Shown here piece by piece: positions 19,208-27,858 of a stretch of DNA of 50,872 nucleotides. Location: positions 37,733 to 88,604 of the forward strand of contig CACYMJ010000024.1 of NCBI GenBank assembly GCA_902775485.1. Direction: 5' to 3'. The position numbers and the translations under genes were made by a program. The notes under the pieces are model-generated. The model did not search any database and had not been told where the DNA came from. It saw nothing but the letters and a program-made list of their open reading frames with translations. The stretch is from an uncultured Lachnospiraceae bacterium (GTDB lineage: Bacteria > Bacillota > Clostridia > Lachnospirales > Lachnospiraceae). Position 1 is the first letter of the stretch; each line of letters starts with the position of its first letter.

Positions 19208-19361
19208 TTACAACCTCATGAAGGCAGAGCTTACCGGAAAACAGGCTTACATATACGGTACGTATGCCGGATACTCGGGAGTTACCGACCGTCCGATGAT
19301 GGATATCATAACCGTTATCGAAGTCGGCGGGAAAGCGCTCGATATGAGACGGTTCAGATAA
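19098..19361 (+). pseudogene. C-terminal OB-like domain of the frameshifted exported protein
   Basis: From about 19140 this frame encodes NAVMVNDCDGYQWYMRCPC and then a short beta-rich stretch ending GGKALDMRRFR. The pattern resembles small OB-like domains (tRNA_anti-like) seen in exported clostridial proteins, and it is in the same broad class as the lipoprotein at 48425. There is no convincing ribosome binding site at 19098 or at internal ATGs, and the upstream residues (MPIFQHTMITIQTT) are the out-of-frame reading of the Ser-rich gene. I read it as the 3' part of the gene at 18359, detached by a +1 shift, not as an independent gene. Confidence 0.6.
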
Positions 19362-19384
19362 ATTTTGTTTAAAGGAGATTTGAA

Positions 19385-20494
19385 ATGAAAAAGAAACTTA
19401 CGACAGTTCTGATGGCGGCACTTATTGCCGTAATGACATGTGTGCCGGTATTTGCCGAGCAGTCGACCGATATCGACAGTGCAGGCAATGTTGCGGTATC
19501 CGGAGACCTTGTAACGCTTCCGGCATCTCCGTTCTTTTCGGCCTTTGCCGTAGGACAGAGCGTTGACTTCGGCGGAGCGGAGGCGAGCGGTTCGGTTTTT
19601 GCGGCAGGTCAGCAGATAAGCGGATCGGGAGCCGAGATAGGGGAAAGCCTTTTTGCTGCCGGTAATGCGATCAATCTTACAAACATTGAAGTTGAGGGTA
19701 ACGTTTTTGCAGCAGGTAACCAGGTTACGATAAGCGGCGAGAGTGAAGCGAATGCGGTTTATGCATGCGGTAATTCATTAAGTTTTGAAGGCAGGACTTA
19801 TGCGCTCTACCTTGCGGGAAATCATGTTATCTTAAATGGTACCGTAGACGGTGATGCTACGATCGAAGCCGAGAGGGTCGACATTTCGGAAGATGCCGTT
19901 GTAACCGGTAATCTGAAGATAGTAAGTGCAAATACTCCCGAGATTCCCGATGGGGCAAGCATTAACGATTTTGATTTTGAAGAAACCGCAAAAGAGTCTG
20001 CCGATGAAGACGGATCATTTTCAATCTGGTCGCTCATATGGGGCAAGATCACAAAGACCGTTTACTGGATAGTTGCCATGGCAGCGTTCGGCATGCTTCT
20101 GTGCTGGCTCTTTAACGATCATCTTACAATGGCTTCCGATTACATCAAAAACAGGACGGCAGCCGTTGTCGTAAGCGGTATCCTCGGATGGCTGTGCATT
20201 CCGGTACTTGCACTCGCGCTCCTGTGCTCGTATTTCCTTGCACCGATCGGCGGTATAGTGATACTGGCATATGTACTTCTTGTATGCGTCGGACTTGCGT
20301 TTGCGGGTGCATCGCTTTCAAGACTTGTTTTCCCGAAGATGAACATATTCTTATCAACCCTTATCGGGATCGCAGTACTCGAAGCGGTCAGGATGATCCC
20401 TGTTGTCGGCTTCCTTGTAGGCGCTGCTGCCGATATGTACCTGATCGGATATGTGATCCAGAGACTGTGGCTTAACAGACTCCGTAAGAACTGA
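19385..20494 (+). CDS. Exported bactofilin-like repeat protein with C-terminal membrane domain
   Basis: The 369-residue product starts at ATG 19385 after AAAGGAG. It has a signal peptide (MKKKLTTVLMAALIAVMTC to VFAE), then about 140 residues with short glycine-rich repeats, each with a GN or GQ turn (VFAAGQQISG, LFAAGNAINL, VFAAGNQVTI, YLAGNHVILNG), the pattern of a right-handed beta-helix such as the polymer-forming bactofilin fold. About 30 acidic residues follow, then several membrane spans from ~residue 215 to the end (WIVAMAAFGMLLCWLF, AAVVVSGILGWLCIPVLALA and more). Bactofilins are normally cytosolic; a signal peptide here would put the helix outside the membrane. It ends a few bases before the phosphoesterase gene. 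Confidence 0.8.
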   Translation: MKKKLTTVLMAALIAVMTCVPVFAEQSTDIDSAGNVAVSGDLVTLPASPFFSAFAVGQSVDFGGAEASGSVFAAGQQISGSGAEIGESLFAAGNAINLTNIEVEGNVFAAGNQVTISGESEANAVYACGNSLSFEGRTYALYLAGNHVILNGTVDGDATIEAERVDISEDAVVTGNLKIVSANTPEIPDGASINDFDFEETAKESADEDGSFSIWSLIWGKITKTVYWIVAMAAFGMLLCWLFNDHLTMASDYIKNRTAAVVVSGILGWLCIPVLALALLCSYFLAPIGGIVILAYVLLVCVGLAFAGASLSRLVFPKMNIFLSTLIGIAVLEAVRMIPVVGFLVGAAADMYLIGYVIQRLWLNRLRKN

Positions 20495-20500
20495 TAAGTG

Positions 20501-21625
20501 ATGAGAGAAAAGATCATGTGGCTTGCTATTTTTGCGGTCTCGATACTTGCCGGACTGCTTGGTGCATATTACCTTGCCGGCAAGATCGAAAAGACGGGAT
20601 TGTTCACACAGCTTATCCATATAAACAGCAGATCAGTGGCACGCATACTGTCACTGATCTGTGTCATTATCGCGGCGGTCATCCTCTGCCTTGTTTTTGA
20701 TGTTACAAACACGATAATCATATTCATACATGTTGCCGTGTTCATGCTGATCGGCGATCTTGTACATCTGATAATCGCAAGATCCGGAGGAGTGAATGTA
20801 TCGCCGCGCATAACTGATCTGTGCGCGATCGTTTTGTGTTTTGTTTATCTGTGCATCGGATGGTATTTCATGCACGGACTGTGGGAGACGGATTATGCGC
20901 TCACAACGGATAAGAACGTTGAATCCATCCGTATCGCCCAGATAGCCGATTCGCATGTCGGGACCGGTTTTTCCGGAAAGGGATTCGGAGAGAAACTCGC
21001 AAGGATATGCGAGGCAGAACCGGACATGCTCGTTATCACAGGCGATTTTGTCGACGATTCCACTTCGAAGCAGGACATGCTCGATGCATGCGAAGCGCTT
21101 GGAAAAGTGGATATGAAGTACGGAAAATATTTCTGTTTCGGCAATCACGATCGTGGGTATTATTCCAATGAGAGAAGAGGATATTCGGGTGATGACCTTA
21201 TTGCCGAACTTGAAAAAAACGGTGTCAGGGTACTTGTCGATGAGGCTGTTCCGATAGAGGGCGGATACTATGTGATAGGCCGCGAGGACGCCGGGTACGG
21301 AACATCCGACAGAGAGGATATAGCAACACTTATCGAGGATCTTGATAAGGATAAGTACATGATAGTACTTGACCATCAGCCCGTTGATTACGAAGCCGAG
21401 GAAGCGGCGAAGGTCGATCTTGTCCTGTCCGGACATACGCACGGCGGACAGCTCTGGCCACTTGAATATGTCCAGCCGCTCATATCGGAAAATGATAACG
21501 TCAGAGGACATGAGAAGAGAGGAGATACCGATTTTATCGTAACGGACGGTATATCCGACTGGGCCGTGAAGTTCAAGACCGGATGCAAAAGTGAGTTTAA
21601 TATAATAGACATCACAAAAAAATAA
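20501..21625 (+). CDS. Membrane-bound metallophosphoesterase (YkuE/YaeI-like)
   Basis: ATG 20501 is preferred; a GTG directly upstream (20498) is possible, and neither has a strong ribosome binding site, so translation may rely on coupling to the preceding gene. The product (~374 residues) has about four membrane spans in residues 1-140, then a calcineurin-like phosphoesterase domain with all metal-binding blocks: IAQIADSHVG, ITGDFVDD, FGNHD, LDHQP and SGHTHGGQ. This set fits the YkuE/YaeI branch, which includes a lipid A-precursor or UDP-sugar pyrophosphatase and related enzymes. The substrate cannot be read from sequence; a lipid-linked phosphate at the membrane is plausible. Confidence 0.88.
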   Translation: MREKIMWLAIFAVSILAGLLGAYYLAGKIEKTGLFTQLIHINSRSVARILSLICVIIAAVILCLVFDVTNTIIIFIHVAVFMLIGDLVHLIIARSGGVNVSPRITDLCAIVLCFVYLCIGWYFMHGLWETDYALTTDKNVESIRIAQIADSHVGTGFSGKGFGEKLARICEAEPDMLVITGDFVDDSTSKQDMLDACEALGKVDMKYGKYFCFGNHDRGYYSNERRGYSGDDLIAELEKNGVRVLVDEAVPIEGGYYVIGREDAGYGTSDREDIATLIEDLDKDKYMIVLDHQPVDYEAEEAAKVDLVLSGHTHGGQLWPLEYVQPLISENDNVRGHEKRGDTDFIVTDGISDWAVKFKTGCKSEFNIIDITKK

Positions 21626-21633
21626 AAAAATTG

Positions 21634-21663
21634 TTGACAGATAAAAATCGATAATGTAAAAAT
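21634..21663 (+). promoter_or_regulatory. Promoter of the trp operon
   Basis: A perfect -35, TTGACA, lies at 21634-21639. At 17 bases TAAAAA (21657-21662) matches the -10 at four of six positions and follows a TG. It stands about 15 bases before the T-box Stem I, as expected for a T-box leader. Confidence 0.7.
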
Positions 21664-21674
21664 AGATTAAACCG

Positions 21675-21930
21675 TTGAAGGAGAGTGAGTAACTTCCGAT
21701 CACCTTTTTCTGAGAGAGCCGCCGGCGGTGAGATGGCGGCATTAAGGCCGGAAGCGAATGGACTCCTGAGGGCGAGCAGAACTTACAGTATGCGAGCCGG
21801 AGTATAATCCTCCGTTACCAAAGATTGGCGTATGATAGTACGCATGAGAGGGTACGATGTACCAAGCCGGGTGGCACCGCAGGATGAATACAGATCCTGT
21901 CCCAGCAAATGTTGGGACGGGATTTTTTTA
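21675..21930 (+). ncRNA. T-box leader (tRNA-Trp sensing) of the trp operon
   Basis: This is a T-box riboswitch: uncharged tRNA-Trp binds and favours the antiterminator. Stem I is visible: GGAG (21680-21683) pairs CTCC (21763-21766), CTTCCG (21693-21698) pairs CGGAAG (21749-21754), and an AGAGAG bulge follows. In the specifier loop, GAA precedes UGG at 21759-21761, the Trp codon. The T-box sequence GGGTGGCACCGC is at 21869-21880; its TGGC pairs with the tRNA end, where C faces a G discriminator, as in tRNA-Trp. AGGAT after it and ATCCT just before the terminator can form the antiterminator helix. The downstream genes are all tryptophan genes, which agrees with the specifier. Confidence 0.93.
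21894..21930 (+). terminator. Intrinsic terminator of the T-box leader
   Basis: An 11-pair stem (ATCCTGTCCCA paired with TGGGACGGGAT, one G-T pair) with a short loop is followed by a run of T. It is mutually exclusive with the antiterminator, which uses the same ATCCT. Confidence 0.9.
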
Positions 21931-21995
21931 TTTTCCGATTCCCGACAAAGGCCAGTAAATGTCCAACGGACACCACTTACAGAAAGGAGCTTGAT

Positions 21996-23372
21996 ATGAG
22001 CGAAAACACAAAAATCCCCTACAAGATTTACCTTAGTGAGAATGAGATCCCGACCAAATGGTACAACGTACGTTCCGACATGAAGAACAAGCCCGCACCG
22101 CTTCTTAATCCGGGAACGGGACAGCCCATGGGCTTTGAAGACCTTCGTCCGGTATTCTGCGATGAGCTGATCAAACAGGAACTTGATAACGATACGGCGT
22201 ATTTTGACATACCGCAGGAGATCGTTGATTTCTACAAGATGTACCGTCCTTCACCGCTCGTTCGCGCATACTGCCTTGAGAAGGCGCTTGATACACCTGC
22301 GAAGATCTACTACAAGTTCGAGGGTAACAACACGAGCGGATCGCACAAGTTAAATTCGGCCATCGCCCAGGCATATTACGCCAAGAAGCAGGGCCTTCGC
22401 GGCATCACGACCGAGACCGGAGCAGGCCAGTGGGGTACGGCACTTTCGATGGCAAGCGCATATTTCGGACTTGACCTTAAAGTGTTCATGGTAAAGGTTT
22501 CATACGAGCAGAAGCCTTTCAGACGCGAGGTCATGAGAACATACGGTGCGAGCGTTACTCCTTCGCCTTCGATGGATACGAACATCGGCCGGAAGATAAA
22601 CGCAGAGCATCCCGGCACGACCGGAAGTCTCGGATGTGCGATATCCGAAGCAGTTGAGGTTGCAACGACAAACGAAGGTTACAGATATGTTCTCGGAAGC
22701 GTTCTTAATCAGGTACTTCTTCATCAGAGCATAATCGGTCTTGAGACAAAGGCCGCACTTGATAAATACGGTATAGTTCCCGACATGATCATTGGCTGCG
22801 CAGGCGGCGGATCGAACCTCGGCGGACTTATCGGACCTTTCATGGGAGAAAAGCTTCGCGGCGAAAAAGATTACAGGATCATCGCCGTTGAGCCCGCAAG
22901 CTGCCCGAGCTTTACAAGAGGAAAATACGCATACGATTTCTGCGATACCGGAATGGTATGTCCTCTTGCCAAGATGTACACACTCGGCAGCAACTTCATC
23001 CCTTCCGCAAACCATGCGGGCGGACTTCGCTATCACGGCATGAGCCCCGTTCTGTCACAGCTTTATGCGGACGGTTACATGGAAGCGGTTGCAGTTGAAC
23101 AGACAAGCGTATTTGAGGCGGCAACACAGTTCGCAAGAACAGAAGGCATCCTCCCCGCTCCCGAATCAAGCCATGCGATCAGGGTAGCGATCGATGAAGC
23201 ATTAAAGTGCAAAGAGACCGGCGAGGAGAAGACGATCGTATTCGGACTTACCGGAACAGGATACTTCGATCTTGTGGCATACCAGAAGTACAATGACGGC
23301 GAGATGACCGACTACATCCCGACCGATGAGGACCTTGCAAAGAGCTTGGACTCGCTGCCGAAGATCGGATAA
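21996..23372 (+). CDS. Tryptophan synthase beta chain-like protein TrpB2
   Basis: ATG 21996 follows AGAAAGGAGC; an in-frame ATG at 21909 lies inside the terminator hairpin and is not the start. The 458-residue protein is a fold-type II PLP enzyme. Lys 118 in SGSHKLNSA should form the Schiff base, and GCAGGGSNLGG is the phosphate-binding loop. Its length and N-terminal extension (EIPTKWYNVRSDM) fit the TrpB2 branch, known to condense indole and serine without strong dependence on TrpA. A classical trpB lies 4 kb downstream in the same operon, so this copy may handle free indole (inference). It is the first gene under the Trp T-box. Confidence 0.9.
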   Translation: MSENTKIPYKIYLSENEIPTKWYNVRSDMKNKPAPLLNPGTGQPMGFEDLRPVFCDELIKQELDNDTAYFDIPQEIVDFYKMYRPSPLVRAYCLEKALDTPAKIYYKFEGNNTSGSHKLNSAIAQAYYAKKQGLRGITTETGAGQWGTALSMASAYFGLDLKVFMVKVSYEQKPFRREVMRTYGASVTPSPSMDTNIGRKINAEHPGTTGSLGCAISEAVEVATTNEGYRYVLGSVLNQVLLHQSIIGLETKAALDKYGIVPDMIIGCAGGGSNLGGLIGPFMGEKLRGEKDYRIIAVEPASCPSFTRGKYAYDFCDTGMVCPLAKMYTLGSNFIPSANHAGGLRYHGMSPVLSQLYADGYMEAVAVEQTSVFEAATQFARTEGILPAPESSHAIRVAIDEALKCKETGEEKTIVFGLTGTGYFDLVAYQKYNDGEMTDYIPTDEDLAKSLDSLPKIG

Positions 23373-23396
23373 CAGATATATACATGGAGGAAGGGA

Positions 23397-24434
23397 ATGA
23401 TAAAGGAAGCAATAGTCAAGATCGTCAGCAAGGAAGATCTGACATATGATGAAGCATATACGGTAATGAATGAGATCATGAGCGGCGAAACCTCCCCGAC
23501 GCAGAACGCGGCATTCTTGGCGGCACTTTCAGCCAAGAGTGCCAAGGCCGAGACGAGGGATGAGATCGCGGGTTGTGCGGCCGCAATGAGAGATCATGCA
23601 ACAAAAGTTGAGCATGACATGGAAGTGTTTGAGATCGTCGGGACCGGCGGTGACAATGCTCACAGTTTTAACATTTCAACAACGTCTGCGCTTGTAGCGG
23701 CAGCGGGCGGGATGAAGGTCGCAAAGCACGGAAACAGGGCCGCATCTTCAAAGTGCGGTACCGCAGACTGTCTCGAGGCACTCGGTGTTAATATCGCACA
23801 GTCTCCCGCAAGATGTGTAGAACTTCTAAATGAAGTCGGAATGTGTTTCCTGTTCGCACAGAAATATCATTCGTCAATGAAGTACGTCGGAGCTATCAGA
23901 CGTGAGCTCGGTTTCAGGACAGTGTTCAACATACTCGGTCCGCTTACAAATCCGGCATCCCCTTCGATGCAGCTTCTCGGAGTATACGATGACTATCTTG
24001 TCGAGCCGCTGGCCCAGGTACTGGTCAGCCTCGGTATAAAGCGCGGAATGGTCGTATACGGCATGGACAAGCTCGATGAGATATCATTAAGTTCGGAGAC
24101 GAGAGTATGCGAGATCAAGGACGGATGGTACAAAACGTTTACGATAAAACCCGAGGATTTCGGACTTACAAGATGTAAAAAGAGCGACCTTGAAGGCGGC
24201 AGCCCCGAAGAGAACGCAAAGGTAACACGTGACATCCTGGGCGGTGCAAAGGGACCCAAAAGAGATGCGGTACTTCTTAATGCGGGCGCATCACTTTATA
24301 TCGGCGGCAAGGCCGAAACATTTGCCGACGGCGTAAAGCTTGCGGCCGGGCTTATCGATTCGGGCAAGGCACTTGAAGTCCTTAATAAACTTATCGAGGT
24401 AAGCAACCGTCCGGATCCGGAAGCAGGCGAATAA
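23397..24434 (+). CDS. trpD: Anthranilate phosphoribosyltransferase
   Basis: TrpD transfers a phosphoribosyl group from PRPP to anthranilate. The 345-residue product has the PRPP-binding motif [14 protein letters not shown] and [21 protein letters not shown], both hallmarks of the family. ATG 23397 follows GGAGGAAGGG. It is second in the T-box-controlled operon, 24 bases after trpB2. No trpE or trpG is nearby, so anthranilate must be made by a unit elsewhere or taken up. Confidence 0.96.
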   Translation: MIKEAIVKIVSKEDLTYDEAYTVMNEIMSGETSPTQNAAFLAALSAKSAKAETRDEIAGCAAAMRDHATKVEHDMEVFEIVGTGGDNAHSFNISTTSALVAAAGGMKVAKHGNRAASSKCGTADCLEALGVNIAQSPARCVELLNEVGMCFLFAQKYHSSMKYVGAIRRELGFRTVFNILGPLTNPASPSMQLLGVYDDYLVEPLAQVLVSLGIKRGMVVYGMDKLDEISLSSETRVCEIKDGWYKTFTIKPEDFGLTRCKKSDLEGGSPEENAKVTRDILGGAKGPKRDAVLLNAGASLYIGGKAETFADGVKLAAGLIDSGKALEVLNKLIEVSNRPDPEAGE

Positions 24435-24436
24435 AT

Positions 24437-25231
24437 ATGAAGACAACGGGAACGATACTTGATAAACTGGCAGATCATGCGAAGGAGCGGTGCGATGAGG
24501 CCAAAAGATCCGTATCTGCCAAAGATATGAAAAAGAGGGCATTTTCCGTGCCCTCTTCGGATCATTCTTTCAGGAAGGCACTTGAAGCCGACGGGCTTTC
24601 GTTCATTCTCGAGTGTAAGAAGGCCTCGCCTTCAAAGGGAGTGATCGCCGAAGATTTTCCGTATTTTGATATAGCATATGACTACGAACTCGCAGGGGCT
24701 GACTGCATATCGGTACTTACGGAGCCGAAATGGTTTCTCGGAAGCAACGAGTATTTAAGAGATATCGCATCATCGGTTCATATTCCGGTGCTTCGCAAGG
24801 ATTTTACGGTTGACGGGTACATGATATATGAAGCCGCAACGCTTGGCGCTGCTGCAGTGCTGCTGATCGCATCGATATTATCTTCTGCGCAGATCAAAGA
24901 GTATCTTGCGATATGCGATGAACTTGGGATCGATGCGATAACCGAAACCCACAACGAAGAGGAAGTGGGCATCGCGGTTGATGCGGGGGCACGGATCATC
25001 GGTGTTAACAATCGTGACCTTACCGATTTTTCCGTTGATAATGCAAACAGTTTAAACCTCAGGAAACTGATACCCGCCGACAGGATATTCGTGTCCGAGA
25101 GCGGTATCAAAACACCGGAGGATGTTGCCGCAGTAAGGGCTGCGGGTGCCGATGCGGTGCTGATCGGAGAGACCGTCATGCGTGCACCTGATAAGAAGGC
25201 AGCACTTTCTGTGCTTAAGAGTATGTTATGA
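24437..25231 (+). CDS. trpC: Indole-3-glycerol phosphate synthase
   Basis: TrpC closes the indole ring from CdRP. The 264-residue TIM barrel has the expected motifs: FILECKKASPSKG, LTEPKWFLGS, VLRKDFTVDGYMIYEA, IGVNNRDL and VSESGI, including the catalytic Lys in VLRKDF. The start is two bases after trpD stops, and the stop overlaps the trpF start (ATGA), so translation of the run is probably coupled. Confidence 0.96.
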   Translation: MKTTGTILDKLADHAKERCDEAKRSVSAKDMKKRAFSVPSSDHSFRKALEADGLSFILECKKASPSKGVIAEDFPYFDIAYDYELAGADCISVLTEPKWFLGSNEYLRDIASSVHIPVLRKDFTVDGYMIYEAATLGAAAVLLIASILSSAQIKEYLAICDELGIDAITETHNEEEVGIAVDAGARIIGVNNRDLTDFSVDNANSLNLRKLIPADRIFVSESGIKTPEDVAAVRAAGADAVLIGETVMRAPDKKAALSVLKSML

Positions 25232-25839
25232 TACATATCAAACTTTGCGGACTTACAAGACAGCAGGATATAGAATGTGCGAACCGGTTAAAGCCCGACT
25301 GTATCGGATTTGTTTTCTGGAAAAAGAGCAGACGGTATGTTGACGATGAGACGGCGCGGCAGCTGCGATCTGCGCTTGATAAGAGTATCACTTCTGTCGG
25401 GGTGTTTGTTGATGAAGAGCCCGAGAGGGTGGCTCATCTGATAAATGAAGGTATAATAGATGCGGCCCAGCTTCACGGGGGCGAAGATGATGAGTATATC
25501 GCAAAGCTTCGAAACCTTATCATGCCCGGCAAAGTGATAATAAAAGCATTTCGCATCACATCGGATGAAGACATAAAGATCGCACAGTCATCATCTGCAG
25601 ATATGATACTGCTCGATGCAGGAATGGGAGACGGTGCGGCATTTGACTGGAATATGATAAGGGACATGCAAAGACCTTACTATCTTGCGGGAGGTCTTGA
25701 CTGTCAAAACGTGGCAAAGGCTGTAGAAATGTTATCGCCATATGGCGTGGATGTAAGTTCGGGGATCGAGACGGACGGTGTTAAGGACCCGGAAAAGATG
25801 AAAGAGTTTGTCAGGATCGTAAGGCAGATCCGGCAGTGA
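25228..25839 (+). CDS. trpF: Phosphoribosylanthranilate isomerase
   Basis: TrpF isomerises PRA to CdRP. The 203-residue product has KLCGLTRQQD with the catalytic Cys near the N-terminus, IGFVFWKKSRRYV, VGVFVDE, AQLHGGED, ILLDAGMGDGAAFDW (the catalytic Asp region) and LAGGLDCQNV. The ATG overlaps the trpC stop codon. Separate trpC and trpF genes are usual in Firmicutes. Confidence 0.95.
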   Translation: MIHIKLCGLTRQQDIECANRLKPDCIGFVFWKKSRRYVDDETARQLRSALDKSITSVGVFVDEEPERVAHLINEGIIDAAQLHGGEDDEYIAKLRNLIMPGKVIIKAFRITSDEDIKIAQSSSADMILLDAGMGDGAAFDWNMIRDMQRPYYLAGGLDCQNVAKAVEMLSPYGVDVSSGIETDGVKDPEKMKEFVRIVRQIRQ

Positions 25840-25854
25840 TACAAAGGAGTTATC

Positions 25855-27051
25855 ATGAGCGAAGAGATAAAAGCGGGAAGGTTTGGCATACACGGCGGAC
25901 AGTATATTCCGGAGACGCTGATGAACGCGGTGATACAGCTTGATAAGGCGTATACGCATTACAAGGACGATCCCCGGTTTAATGAAGAGCTTACGCAGCT
26001 TTTTAACGAATATGCCGGAAGACCTTCAAGGCTTTATTATGCGAAAAAGATGACCGAAGACCTTGGAGGTGCAAAGATCTATCTGAAGAGAGAAGATCTT
26101 AACCATACCGGATCTCATAAGATTAATAACGTACTCGGACAGGCGCTTCTTGCCAAAAAAATGGGAAAGACCAGACTCATCGCCGAGACCGGTGCGGGCC
26201 AGCACGGAGTTGCGACGGCGACCGCAGCGGCGCTTTTCGGAATGGAGTGCGTAGTCTTTATGGGCGAGGAGGATACAAAGCGACAGGCACTTAATGTTTA
26301 CCGCATGAGGCTGCTCGGTGCCGAGGTCATTCCCGTAACGACCGGTACCGCAACGCTCAAGGACGCTGTATCGGAAGCGATGCGCGAGTGGACGAGAAGG
26401 ATCGATGATACGCATTACTGTCTCGGATCGGTCATGGGACCGCACCCTTTTCCGACGATCGTACGCGATTTCCAGTCAGTCATATCACGCGAGATCAGAT
26501 CCCAGATGCTCGAAGCCGAAGGGAGACTTCCCGACATCGTTATGGCATGTGTCGGAGGAGGTTCGAATGCGATCGGAACATTTTACGGTTTTATCCCCGA
26601 TAAGGATGTGCGCCTGATCGGATGCGAAGCTGCCGGAAGAGGAGTCGGCACGCTTGAGACCGCAGCAACGATCGCGATGGGAAAGCTCGGGATATTCCAC
26701 GGCATGAAATCGTATTTCTGCCAGGACGAATTCGGTCAGATCGCGCCGGTATATTCGATCTCTGCCGGACTTGATTATCCGGGCATCGGACCCGAACACG
26801 CGTATCTTCATGATATAAAGCGTGCCGAGTATGTGCCGGTAACAGACGATGAAGCGGTATGCGCTTTTGAATATCTGTCAAAAACCGAGGGCATAATCCC
26901 GGCGATAGAATCGGCTCACGCGGTTGCCCATGCGATGAAGATCGCACCGGATCTTTCACGGGATAAGATCATCGTGATCACGATATCCGGAAGGGGAGAT
27001 AAGGACTGTGCGGCGATCGCAAGGTACAGAGGGGAGGATATCAGTGAGTAA
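25855..27051 (+). CDS. trpB: Tryptophan synthase beta chain (TrpB1)
   Basis: TrpB joins indole and serine to make tryptophan in complex with TrpA. The 398-residue product is a classical TrpB1: Lys 89 in HTGSHKINN binds PLP, and [15 protein letters not shown] and [10 protein letters not shown] are intact. CAAAGGAG precedes the ATG. It overlaps trpA by eight bases. This copy is the natural TrpA partner, unlike the TrpB2 at the operon head. Confidence 0.97.
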   Translation: MSEEIKAGRFGIHGGQYIPETLMNAVIQLDKAYTHYKDDPRFNEELTQLFNEYAGRPSRLYYAKKMTEDLGGAKIYLKREDLNHTGSHKINNVLGQALLAKKMGKTRLIAETGAGQHGVATATAAALFGMECVVFMGEEDTKRQALNVYRMRLLGAEVIPVTTGTATLKDAVSEAMREWTRRIDDTHYCLGSVMGPHPFPTIVRDFQSVISREIRSQMLEAEGRLPDIVMACVGGGSNAIGTFYGFIPDKDVRLIGCEAAGRGVGTLETAATIAMGKLGIFHGMKSYFCQDEFGQIAPVYSISAGLDYPGIGPEHAYLHDIKRAEYVPVTDDEAVCAFEYLSKTEGIIPAIESAHAVAHAMKIAPDLSRDKIIVITISGRGDKDCAAIARYRGEDISE

Positions 27052-27838
27052 CATCAGAAAGGCTTTTGAAAACGGGAAGGCTTTTATCCCTTTTATTACA
27101 TGCGGTGATCCCGATCTTGAAACGACAAAGCGGATCGTAAGAGAAGCTGTCGCAGCGGGCGCAGACCTTATAGAACTTGGCATTCCGTTTTCGGATCCGA
27201 CGGCTGAAGGTCCCGTCATCCAGGCCGCAAACGCAAGGGCTCTTGCAGGCGGCGTAACTACCGATAAGATATTCGATCTCGTAAGGGATCTTAGACATGA
27301 TGTGAATGTTCCGATGGTCTTTATGACATACGCAAATGTCGTATATTCATACGGCGCCGACAGGTTCATCAAAACATGTGCCGGCATCGGCATCGACGGC
27401 ATCATCCTTCCGGATCTTCCTTTTGAGGAAAAGGGGGAATTCGATGATGTGTGCAGACAGTACGGAGTGGATCTTATATCACTTATCGCACCGACATCGG
27501 ATGAGAGGATAGCGATGATAGCCAAAGAGGCTCGGGGCTTTATCTATCTCGTATCTTCACTCGGAGTTACCGGTGTCAGAAGCGAGATCACTACCGACAT
27601 AGGATCGCTCGTCAAGATAATACGTGAAAATACCGACGTTCCGGTCGCGGTCGGATTCGGTATATCAACGCCCGAACAGGCCGCAAAAATGGCCTCGCTT
27701 TCCGACGGTGCCATAGTAGGTTCAGCTATAATCAGGATAATGGAACAGTACGGGCAGGACAGCCCGGGACACGTAGGTGATTTTATCCGCAGTATGACCG
27801 CGGCAGTACACACAGGCCGGGACGGTCACCGTTTGTGA
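27044..27838 (+). CDS. trpA: Tryptophan synthase alpha chain
   Basis: TrpA splits indole-3-glycerol phosphate and passes indole to TrpB. I chose GTG 27044 (reading MSNIRKAFE) because GGGGAGGA lies 6 to 13 bases upstream and it overlaps the trpB stop; the GTG at 27008 would add a non-homologous extension. The 264-residue barrel has [26 protein letters not shown] with the catalytic Glu and Asp region, DLPFEE, GVTGVR and VGFGIS. It ends the trp operon and converges on the CapA-like gene 20 bases on, without an obvious terminator. Confidence 0.95.
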   Translation: MSNIRKAFENGKAFIPFITCGDPDLETTKRIVREAVAAGADLIELGIPFSDPTAEGPVIQAANARALAGGVTTDKIFDLVRDLRHDVNVPMVFMTYANVVYSYGADRFIKTCAGIGIDGIILPDLPFEEKGEFDDVCRQYGVDLISLIAPTSDERIAMIAKEARGFIYLVSSLGVTGVRSEITTDIGSLVKIIRENTDVPVAVGFGISTPEQAAKMASLSDGAIVGSAIIRIMEQYGQDSPGHVGDFIRSMTAAVHTGRDGHRL

Positions 27839-27858
27839 GAAAACCTTTGGAGAGCTAG

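Noticed and set aside
20651-21742. Long minus-strand frame of 363 codons opposite the metallophosphoesterase
   Set aside because: It has no ribosome binding site or recognisable motif and lies wholly opposite a well-supported enzyme; it also runs into the T-box leader. It is a shadow frame.
27839-27858. Bidirectional terminator between trpA and the CapA-like gene
   Set aside because: The 20-base gap contains no hairpin that I can draw.
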